11,974 bases of DNA from an uncultured Roseburia sp. (GTDB taxonomy: Bacteria > Bacillota > Clostridia > Lachnospirales > Lachnospiraceae): the NCBI GenBank assembly GCA_947564765.1, contig CANODN010000037.1, forward strand, positions 1 through 11,974, read 5' to 3'. Every line of letters begins with the position of its first letter. Positions within the stretch are counted from its first letter, which is position 1. A program made the translations under genes and the position numbers. The notes under the pieces are model-generated. The model saw nothing but the letters and a program-made list of their open reading frames with translations. It was not told the DNA's origin and did no database searches. Below are positions 6,097 through 11,974 of the stretch, one piece after another.

Positions 6097-6124
6097 ATAT
6101 CGGACAATATCTTCCAAACATTTA
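6097..6124 (-). promoter_or_regulatory. Sigma-28-type promoter of flaG-fliD-fliS
   Basis: TAAA (6124-6121) and TCCGATAT (6104-6097) are separated by 16 bases, one more than consensus; the -10 element is identical to that of the flagellin promoter. The -35 box overlaps the csrA stop codon TAA. Predicted transcription starts near 6090, leaving a leader of about 70 bases. No terminator hairpin is seen between csrA and flaG, so read-through from the upstream operon is also expected. Confidence 0.75.
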
Positions 6125-6337
6125 GAGTAACTTCTTCAACGCCTCCATTCCATCCGGATGAATTGCCGCTTTGTTTTCATCTTCAATCTGAAGATATACT
6201 TCCTTCCGGTAAATCGGCACTTCTTTTGGAGCCGTAATACCGATCTTGATCTGATCGCCCCGGATTTCAAGTATTGTAACTTCAATGTTATTGTTCAGTA
6301 CGAGAGACTCTCCTTTTCGTCTGGTTAATGCCAGCAT
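6122..6337 (-). CDS. csrA: Carbon storage regulator CsrA
   Basis: CsrA is a dimeric RNA-binding protein that represses translation by occupying GGA motifs at ribosome-binding sites. In Bacillus it represses hag, and FliW relieves it. The 71-residue product begins MLALTRRKGESLVLNNNI and has the key RNA-contact residues: L4, R6 and the PIYRKEVY segment with R44. It has the C-terminal extension typical of Gram-positive CsrA, which in Bacillus provides the FliW contact, rather than the shorter gammaproteobacterial form. The start is 2 bases after the fliW stop, with only a modest upstream GGCGGG, so translation is probably coupled to fliW. Confidence 0.97.
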   Translation of the reverse strand: MLALTRRKGESLVLNNNIEVTILEIRGDQIKIGITAPKEVPIYRKEVYLQIEDENKAAIHPDGMEALKKLL

Positions 6338-6339
6338 AT

Positions 6340-6801
6340 TTATTCACCCGCCTTCTTTTTTCCGTCCTTGATCAAATCATATATTTTATATCTGACTGCG
6401 TAATCGTCTTCCACAATCAACTGACACCCTTTATTGGTATCGGTATTAATCACAATCGGCGCCTTTAAATTTACGGATATTTCCTCAATCTCCCTGGGAA
6501 CCGTCACTGTGACAAGGACGTACGTATTCTCCGGCGTCAATGCACCCAGATTTTCCAGAAGCGCATCGTCAACTGTCGGATTATAGTCCTGCAGTAATTC
6601 CGTCGGCACAGCAACCGGTATGGCAATATCGCCATCATCCATAGACTGCAGCCACATGATTATGGATTTCTCCTCCCGGTCCGAATCGAAAATCAACGTA
6701 AAATGTCTTAAATTGGGAAATCCGATCATCCCCTGATCGATCCGGATGATTTTTTCGTCCTCTATTTCAATCTCTCCGAATAATCTTGTCTTTGCTTTCA
6801 T
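6340..6801 (-). CDS. fliW: Flagellar assembly factor FliW
   Basis: FliW is a cytoplasmic protein that binds either flagellin or CsrA; flagellin accumulation titrates it, freeing CsrA to repress flagellin translation. The 153-residue product shows the family features: KTRLFGEIEIEDEKIIRIDQ, GMIGFPNLRHFTLI, and near the end NLKAPIVINTDTNKGCQLI. The length is typical. The ATG at 6801 has GAGGAT at 7 bases upstream and lies 14 bases after flgL. csrA follows almost without a gap, the same order as in Bacillus (flgL-fliW-csrA-hag). Confidence 0.97.
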   Translation of the reverse strand: MKAKTRLFGEIEIEDEKIIRIDQGMIGFPNLRHFTLIFDSDREEKSIIMWLQSMDDGDIAIPVAVPTELLQDYNPTVDDALLENLGALTPENTYVLVTVTVPREIEEISVNLKAPIVINTDTNKGCQLIVEDDYAVRYKIYDLIKDGKKKAGE

Positions 6802-6815
6802 GATTTATCCTCGCT

Positions 6816-8351
6816 TTAAATATAATCTAATAAAGTCTGCTTTTCAATCTTGCCTGCCGATAAAAGAGACGCCTGATATGCATTATAAGCCGCTGTATAT
6901 TCAATAATGATATCGGACAATTCCTTATCTTCATTACAGGATTTCAGCTCTTCCTGGGTAAGCTGCAGATTGCTGATTCTGGTCTCTGTCATCTCCAGCT
7001 GATCGCCCCTTGCACCGACTTCTGTATAGGCAATATTGAGTTTTTCCAAATATTTATCAAATTTACCGATTCCTTCACTGTAAAGCTCCGTCAGATTACT
7101 GTCTGCATAATCAGCTTCTTTTTGTGCCGCTGCCAGCCATTTTTCGATCTGATCCTTGCAGCCTGCATATTGTGCCTCATTCTTCATTTCTTTCAGACGG
7201 TCTACCTTGTCATGGGCATTGATTGCCGCCTGTACAGCATCCGTAAGCTCTACCACATCCTGATAAATATTCATATCAAAAATCTCGTCTGCCTGTAAAT
7301 TAACGGTTAAGGTCTGATTCAGAGATACGGTATAATTGATATCCTCATAAATTTTATTGCCGTTTGCATCAAATTTGGTATATTCAATCGGATTTTTGGC
7401 ATCACTGACATCTGTACAGTTATAATAATATTCCGGCCGAAGTTCGCCTTTGTCAAAACCGGTTTTCTGGTAATCAATTTCAATAGAAGCACGGTCTGAT
7501 TTCAGTTCCTTGCTCAGTTCGCTGCCGATAATCACATCTCCGGTATTCCTGATAATGACAATTTCATTGTCTCCGATTGCTTTGTGTTCGTTCAGACCAT
7601 TCTTTGCCCATTCTTCCTCTGATTCATATACTGTCGGCGTCGGAAGTGTGATCGCCGTTCCGTCTTTTTTGGATGCTTTCAATGTTATCGTATCTCCGGC
7701 ATCAATGCTGTCATATGCAAGACGAATCCTTTCATAATTGTCTTTGACAATATAGTCTTCCTTAGAAACCCGGTCAAGCTCTGTCGTATCCGTCACTTCA
7801 TCCAGCGTGGTCGGAACCTCAATGGAGCCGCTGAAATACGAACGCTCTTCAATATCCTGATAGCTGAATTTCTGGGAAATCTGATACGTTGTTTCTCTTT
7901 CGTCTTCTGTAAATGTCAGCTGAGAATTTGTCCGAAAACCGGTAAATACAGTCCTTCCCGCATTGTCGGCATTTCCTTCGCTGTAGAGCTGTGTCTTTAA
8001 TGCCGTCAAATTCTTTAATATCGTATTTCTGTCTTCTGCTGTCAGATAAGAGTTTGTTCCGTTTACACATTCAGTCTTAACATCTGTCAGAATCTTATTC
8101 ATATTCTTGAGCGCAGTTTCCGTTGCCTCTAACCATGCCTCTGCATCCGGAATATTTTTCTCGTAATACTGATCGATCTGGCTTAATGTGCTCCGAAGCC
8201 GCAGCGACCGAATCGCGATAATCGGATTTTCGGATGGCCTTTGAATCTTTTTCTGGGATGACATCTGCAGATTCAATGCATTTACATTGATCTTATTTCC
8301 ATTGATATTGGCAGATGTATTATTGATCATCATATTATTGGTTATTCGCAT
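6816..8351 (-). CDS. flgL: Hook-filament junction protein FlgL (HAP3), long form
   Basis: FlgL connects FlgK at the hook to the first flagellin subunits. The N-terminus (MRITNNMMINNTSANINGN and KIQRPSENPIIAIRSLRLRS) and C-terminus (AYNAYQASLLSAGKIEKQTLLDYI) are the conserved D0/D1 helices shared with flagellins. At 511 residues it is much longer than the roughly 300 of many FlgL proteins. The extra length lies in the middle, about residues 150-385, as an acidic, beta-rich region. The ATG at 8351 has AGGAGG about 9 bases upstream. It follows the second flgK by 29 bases and is followed by fliW after 14. A sigma-28-like sequence lies inside its 3' end. Confidence 0.95.
   Translation of the reverse strand: MRITNNMMINNTSANINGNKINVNALNLQMSSQKKIQRPSENPIIAIRSLRLRSTLSQIDQYYEKNIPDAEAWLEATETALKNMNKILTDVKTECVNGTNSYLTAEDRNTILKNLTALKTQLYSEGNADNAGRTVFTGFRTNSQLTFTEDERETTYQISQKFSYQDIEERSYFSGSIEVPTTLDEVTDTTELDRVSKEDYIVKDNYERIRLAYDSIDAGDTITLKASKKDGTAITLPTPTVYESEEEWAKNGLNEHKAIGDNEIVIIRNTGDVIIGSELSKELKSDRASIEIDYQKTGFDKGELRPEYYYNCTDVSDAKNPIEYTKFDANGNKIYEDINYTVSLNQTLTVNLQADEIFDMNIYQDVVELTDAVQAAINAHDKVDRLKEMKNEAQYAGCKDQIEKWLAAAQKEADYADSNLTELYSEGIGKFDKYLEKLNIAYTEVGARGDQLEMTETRISNLQLTQEELKSCNEDKELSDIIIEYTAAYNAYQASLLSAGKIEKQTLLDYI
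6910..6936 (-). promoter_or_regulatory. Possible internal sigma-28 promoter within flgL, upstream of fliW
   Basis: TAAT (6936-6933), a 15-base spacer and TCCGATAT (6917-6910) resemble the two flagellar promoters of this window; twelve bases, ATTGTCCGATAT, are shared with the flaG promoter. Transcription would start about 100 bases before fliW. The same bases encode a conserved FlgL segment (LSDII), so chance is a serious alternative. Confidence 0.3.
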
Positions 8352-8380
8352 ATCCTGATTCCTCCTGTAAATACAAAGGC

Positions 8381-10237
8381 TTATACGCCTGTTCCGTTAA
8401 TTAATTTATCGTACATTTCCGACATGCACTGAATCATACGGGCTGCCAGATTATATGCATTCTGGAACTTCACCAGATCCAGAGCCTCTTCATCCTCGTC
8501 TACTCCGGAAACGGAAAGCCTCTGATTCGTAATCGTGCTTGCAATGTCTGTGTAATTATCCATGAAAACCTGAGATTTCTCGGTGTCAATCGAAATATCC
8601 GAATAAATACAATGCAGGAAATCCTTAGCACTGCCGCCACGGAACATTTTTACATCGCTTTGCAGCGCCAGCATAGCATCTACAATATCATGAGCGTCTA
8701 TTTTTCCCTGTGCAATCATATCTGCTGTTGTGGTAGCAAAAATCGCTGAATCCCTGACACTGGCATCCGCTACGTTAAAATTCAATGCCGTCAGCTGATA
8801 ATAGCTGTTTGAGGTGGAGGAAATAACAGATGCGGCATCTGTTACGCCGTCCTTGCTTACGGTCTGATCTTTAAAATCAAATTCCGTGCCATCGTATTTG
8901 GATGCAATAAAGAACGCTCCCATAGGATCTCCATTTAAATCTGCTCCTTCCAGCTGATATGCGTTAAAACGGCTGGAAAATGCCCGTAAAAACTCGCTCA
9001 TCTGTCCCATGTAGTAGGGAATTCCCATAGAATCCACCGATTCTCCGATCTTTGCCTGTTTCCCAAGAACATCCTTTGCTGTTGTGGAATCCAGCATCTT
9101 TTCCAGCTGGAAGGTATAGGATTCTATATTGCCATCCGCATCCAGCTTTGCTTCAAATCCGGTGTATTTGTATTCTTTATTCTTAATGGTAATGATTCCT
9201 TCATCCGCCATCGTCATGGATTCTACCGTGTTCATCGTCGAAGGTTTGATCGTAACCCGGGAACCGACTGCCTTTGTTACCTCTCCCTGGAAATTTTCTG
9301 CATTATTGCCATCCCGAATCTCTAACAACGCCCGCAAAGAGCCATCCATGGAGGTCGCATTGATATTGAATTTCATTCCGGTATCCGCCCAGACCACATT
9401 ATACAGTCCTTCTACGTCCGTCTGATTCACCTTATTCTCTCTGGGAATACAATCTAACGTACGGTATTCGAAGGTATCTACCAATGTCTCTCCGTCCAGC
9501 TTTACGATATAATTCGTTCCGCCTACATACATATCCGGGTAATGACTGTTCGTCACCGGAGACTCTTCCGCCGTAATCGGTACAATTTTTGCCAGCTCGT
9601 CGATTACCAGAGCTCTCTGATCTCTCAACTCATTGGCAATGCCTCCCTGCAGCTCGATAGAGTTGATCTGTTTCGTCAGCGCTGCAATTTTCTCTGCGCT
9701 GGAATTAATGCTTTCCACCAATGTTTTGATCTGATCGTTACAGTCCTTCTGCAGTTTGCTCAGACCATTGGATACATTATGAAAATAATTCGTAAAAATC
9801 TGCGCTTCGCTGATGAAATTCTTACGCCTGTTATCATCTCCGTCTGCACTGGTCAATGCATTCAGCTGATTAAACATATTTGCAAACAATGTGGAAAATC
9901 CCGGATTGGCTGCACCGTCATCCACATAATAATTCTCAATCTGATTCAGATAGCTCAATTTTGTTTCAAAATGTCCTACAGAGGACTGATTTTCCCAGTA
10001 TTTCACGTCATAATAAGCATTTCTGGCCGATGTAATAGAAACCGTCGTAACGCCGGCTCCGGTTGTTCCGTACTTCTGATTTACTCTAAGGGCCTCTGCA
10101 GCCTGCCGGTTTGCAACCTGCTTACTGTATCCCTTTGTCTGCACGTTTGATATATTGTTGCCGCTTGTGTTAATGGCAGCCTGAAACGAACTTACTGCAG
10201 AAGATGCTATATTTAATCCAAAAAATGTTGATGGCAT
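8381..10237 (-). CDS. flgK: Hook-associated protein FlgK (HAP1), second copy, complete
   Basis: FlgK is the first junction protein on the hook. The 618-residue product has the rod/hook-type N-terminus MPSTFFGLNIASSAVSSFQ, with NTSGNNISNVQTKGYSKQ (the flagellar basal-body rod motif, about 25-42). The long FlgK D1 coiled region (about 95-230) includes LNQIENYYVD and a conserved QINSIELQGGIANELRDQRA segment. The C-terminal flagellin-like helix is VKFQNAYNLAARMIQCMSEMYDKLI. Length is normal to slightly long. The ATG at 10237 has GAGGTGA upstream and lies 18 bases after the preceding flgK fragment. The two FlgK proteins differ clearly in sequence, so this is an old paralogue pair rather than a recent duplication. 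Confidence 0.95.
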   Translation of the reverse strand: MPSTFFGLNIASSAVSSFQAAINTSGNNISNVQTKGYSKQVANRQAAEALRVNQKYGTTGAGVTTVSITSARNAYYDVKYWENQSSVGHFETKLSYLNQIENYYVDDGAANPGFSTLFANMFNQLNALTSADGDDNRRKNFISEAQIFTNYFHNVSNGLSKLQKDCNDQIKTLVESINSSAEKIAALTKQINSIELQGGIANELRDQRALVIDELAKIVPITAEESPVTNSHYPDMYVGGTNYIVKLDGETLVDTFEYRTLDCIPRENKVNQTDVEGLYNVVWADTGMKFNINATSMDGSLRALLEIRDGNNAENFQGEVTKAVGSRVTIKPSTMNTVESMTMADEGIITIKNKEYKYTGFEAKLDADGNIESYTFQLEKMLDSTTAKDVLGKQAKIGESVDSMGIPYYMGQMSEFLRAFSSRFNAYQLEGADLNGDPMGAFFIASKYDGTEFDFKDQTVSKDGVTDAASVISSTSNSYYQLTALNFNVADASVRDSAIFATTTADMIAQGKIDAHDIVDAMLALQSDVKMFRGGSAKDFLHCIYSDISIDTEKSQVFMDNYTDIASTITNQRLSVSGVDEDEEALDLVKFQNAYNLAARMIQCMSEMYDKLINGTGV

Positions 10238-10255
10238 ATCCGGTCACCTCTTTCT

Positions 10256-11332
10256 TTAACCCATCTGATATATTAAAGTTTCTATCATTTCATCGATTAC
10301 GTTGATAAAACGGCTGGAAGCATTGTATGCATTCTGGAACTTGATCATATTCGTCAGCTCTTCATCCGAAGATACGCCGATCACCTGCTGTCTTGCATTA
10401 TCTGTTGCCAGCGCCGTACCCTCTAAACCGGAAGCCGTCGAACCGAACACATCTCCCAGTGTTGCCAGCTCTCCGATCATTTTTCCGTAAAACTCGCCAA
10501 ATGTACAGGGCGTCGTATCATGGGGACTTAAAAACATCGTATCTTCATCCCATATCGCCGCCAATGCTTCACCCAGGCTGTGCGCTACCGGAAGCTCTCC
10601 GGGTCTGCCGTTCTGGGTATATGCCGGAAGCAGTGATTCGCTTTCCAAAAGCTTCGGATTCACCCGGATGTTTCCGATCGTATACTGCAAAGCAGTGTCT
10701 GTCTTGTCTTCTTCGTTGTATATATAATAGGTATTGCCATCGTCTCCCTGCACTGTTGTGTAGCGGGGACATCCGACTCTTACAAACAATTCCTGCGGCG
10801 GCAGGGCTTCATCGGAACCGACACAGCAGTTTTTGGAATCCAGTATTAATGTTCCTGCATCGTAGGATACGCGGTTACCGTTTTCATCTACACCTGTAAT
10901 AGCGGTATCCGATGCGATATTCGGTGCATACAGATCATTAATCTTCGTAACAAGGGTATGTACCAGCATATCCATTTCCGCTTCTATATTCATCATAACG
11001 GAATTCCCAAGGGTATCATCGTATTCCTCCATGGAAATACCCTCAAGATCCCGATAATTTGCGTATTTATCTCCTCTGGCAAAAACCAGAGCCTTTAATT
11101 TGCCGATGTCATTTTTGTTGGCAGTGGAAATTTCCTCTTTGATGTCGTATACCTTATAATATTCTTCCTTTGCCGTATTCGACAGATGCGGCCAGTACGG
11201 CGTAATAAATCCCGTTTCTTTATCGGTCTTCTTCCCGATCGCATATACATGCATCTCGTCTACAAAGGTGACATTTTCAAAGTTGACCTTTACAACTCCG
11301 TTTGCCAGCTCTTTATATGATATATCTCCGTA
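10256..11332 (-). pseudogene. flgK: FlgK-type hook-associated protein, first copy, 5' truncated
   Basis: About 358 residues of FlgK homology begin abruptly at ISYKELANGVVKVNF and run to the FlgK C-terminal helix IKFQNAYNASSRFINVIDEMIETLIYQMG. The whole N-terminal half, with the basal-body rod motif needed for assembly and export, is missing. The frame remains open upstream to 11506, but those ~58 residues (rich in Arg and Trp) are the wrong-frame reading of a zf-HC2 gene, so the long open frame is not a genuine protein. The sequence switches between about 11325 and 11334. Downstream spacing to the complete flgK (18 bases) is that of an intact operon, so the loss is limited to the 5' side. The usual flgM and flgN neighbours are also missing. 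Confidence 0.8.
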
Positions 11333-11441
11333 AGCAGCCGGGGCATCCTTCCACATGCTCCAGAAAATCCTCCAGCTCCTGTCCGGACAGCTGGTCCTGG
11401 ATGTAAGGCATGACCAGCCGCTCCGCTTCCCGACACTCCAT
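11313..11441 (-). pseudogene. zf-HC2 zinc-finger protein, 3' truncated at the flgK junction
   Basis: The reading starts MECREAERLVMPYIQDQLSG with a good GGAGG 5 bases before the ATG at 11441. It shows the zf-HC2 (anti-sigma-factor type) ligand pattern: Cys3, His29, Cys33 and Cys36 (HVEGCPGC). Such zinc fingers open anti-sigma factors and related small regulators, typically of 80-250 residues with a membrane segment. Here, after residue 38, the reading enters flgK sequence out of frame and stops after 42 residues. The intact C-terminal part is not in the window, so any membrane segment or partner cannot be judged. Base composition is GC-rich, unlike the flagellar genes. Confidence 0.65.
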
Positions 11442-11577
11442 CTCTTCCTCCGTTTTCTGCGATCTTTCGTTCCCCTGCACACAAGCCAGCTCTCTCCCAT
11501 CGACATGCCGCAAAAGATCGGCTATCTGCTCCAGGAGACAGATCTTACAACCTGCTGCTCACTTGATCTTCGGCATC

Positions 11578-11617
11578 CGATCATGCGCCCTCGCCTAACC
11601 TGCGGTCGGCATGATCG
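11578..11617. repeat. 9-bp perfect inverted repeat upstream of the zf-HC2 gene
   Basis: CGATCATGC (11578-11586) and GCATGATCG (11609-11617) form a perfect inverted repeat around 22 bases, in the 192-base gap between the SIS-domain gene and the zf-HC2 gene. It is not followed by a T tract on the minus strand, so it looks more like an operator or RNA stem than a terminator. No convincing promoter was seen in this gap. Confidence 0.35.
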
Positions 11618-11633
11618 TAAAAAGTAACGATCC

Positions 11634-11974
11634 TCAGCCGTCGCCCAGGTAATACTGCTGATAATACTTGATCCGCAGCAAGTCGAAGATCTGCATCAGC
11701 TGTTGATTGAACCGCAGCCCGTCGAACCGCCCCGGAAGCTTCAGCACATGATCGCTGACCTTATGCTCCTCCATGGTATAGACCGGGTTCTGGGTGATCA
11801 GCAGGCTGTGGGCCCGCTCCGGGTGCAGGTCGCCCCTGGACGCTAAAAAGCCGTTCATGGCCCTGCCCGTGGCCGAGATGAAGATCACAAGATCCTTCTC
11901 TGAAAACTCCATATCCGGGTCAAAGCTGTGGAACTGGACCACATTTTTCCCGAAGATGATCAGGTCCGTCTGGA
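11634..11974 (-). CDS. Probable MurR/RpiR-family regulator, C-terminal SIS domain (5' end outside window)
   Basis: The frame is open from the right edge to the TGA at 11634, giving about 112 residues beginning QTDLIIFGKNVVQFHSF. LVIFISATGRAMNGFLASRG resembles the SIS-domain core (D-x-V-I-x-I-S-x-S/T-G) that binds phosphosugars. The end, FDLLRIKYYQQYYLGDG, resembles RpiR-type regulators, which have an N-terminal helix-turn-helix outside this window. Such proteins usually control sugar-phosphate or amino-sugar genes. A GTG at 11942 should not be taken as the start, because coding continues upstream in the same frame. GC content is high (36 of 60 bases G or C at 11701-11760). It has no evident link to the flagellar genes. 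Confidence 0.6.
   Translation of the reverse strand, partial: QTDLIIFGKNVVQFHSFDPDMEFSEKDLVIFISATGRAMNGFLASRGDLHPERAHSLLITQNPVYTMEEHKVSDHVLKLPGRFDGLRFNQQLMQIFDLLRIKYYQQYYLGDG

Noticed and set aside
9542..10150. 202-residue open frame on the plus strand
   Set aside because: It lies entirely opposite the conserved N-terminal half of flgK, is rich in Cys, Ile and Arg in no recognisable pattern, and has no convincing ribosome site.
10393..10899. 168-residue open frame on the plus strand
   Set aside because: It is antisense to the FlgK C-terminal region with no domain signature; the minus-strand reading clearly encodes FlgK.
10256..11506. A single 416-residue FlgK protein starting at 11506
   Set aside because: The first ~58 residues are the wrong-frame translation of a zf-HC2 gene that has its own ribosome site and zinc ligands; genuine FlgK sequence begins only near 11332.
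11500..11550. Sigma-28-like -10 (GCCGATCT) upstream of zf-HC2
   Set aside because: No TAAA is found at the required 15-base spacing, and the last -10 bases deviate.
11613..11632. Small hairpin GATCGT/ACGATC just after the SIS-domain gene as a terminator
   Set aside because: Only six pairs and no T tract on the minus strand; too weak to call.
1..11974. CRISPR array, tRNA or rRNA gene, insertion sequence
   Set aside because: No regularly spaced direct repeats, no cloverleaf, no rRNA-like stretch and no transposase or terminal inverted repeats were seen, including at the two junctions.

Overview
The window carries the late (filament) part of a flagellar locus from an anaerobic Gram-positive bacterium, most likely a Lachnospiraceae-type clostridium. 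The reasons are strong GGAGG ribosome-binding sites before nearly every gene, the flagellin start MVVQHNLTAMNSNRQLG, a fliW-csrA pair, two consecutive flgK-type genes, and unusually long FliD and FlgL proteins. All genes lie on the minus strand, so transcription runs from high to low coordinates.

Layout, in order of transcription. (1) 11974 to about 11330 is non-flagellar and GC-rich: the C-terminal part of a probable MurR/RpiR-type SIS-domain regulator, then the first ~38 codons of a zf-HC2 zinc-finger protein, cut off at about 11325-11334. (2) The flagellar block starts in the middle of a first flgK (its N-terminal part is missing). It continues with a complete second flgK, flgL, fliW and csrA, all tightly packed. 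(3) A sigma-28-type promoter overlaps the csrA stop codon and leads into flaG, fliD, fliS and a FliT/FlgN-like chaperone gene. (4) A second sigma-28-type promoter drives flagellin through a structured leader of about 130 nt; the gene ends at a textbook hairpin terminator with a UUCG loop. (5) Beyond the terminator, in visibly AT-richer DNA, lie a small helical protein gene and an overlapping Maf (DUF115) flagellin-glycosylation gene. (6) The Maf gene is cut at about 50-60, and the last bases read out of frame as the C-terminal part of hypoxanthine phosphoribosyltransferase (hpt).

How the genes work together: FlgK and FlgL form the hook-filament junction, FliD caps the filament, and FliS and the FliT/FlgN-like protein are export chaperones. 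Flagellin forms the filament, and Maf probably glycosylates it. FliW and CsrA form the known Bacillus-type partner-switch that controls flagellin translation. Two leaders, those of flagellin and flaG, can fold a GGA motif into an ANGGAN hexaloop next to or over the ribosome-binding site, which is the classical CsrA target. CsrA may therefore control both filament operons.

The strangest feature is that the flagellar block is bounded at both ends by abrupt out-of-frame gene junctions (flgK/zf-HC2 on the right, maf/hpt on the left). Either the locus has been rearranged or the sequence is a chimeric assembly; the sequence alone cannot decide.
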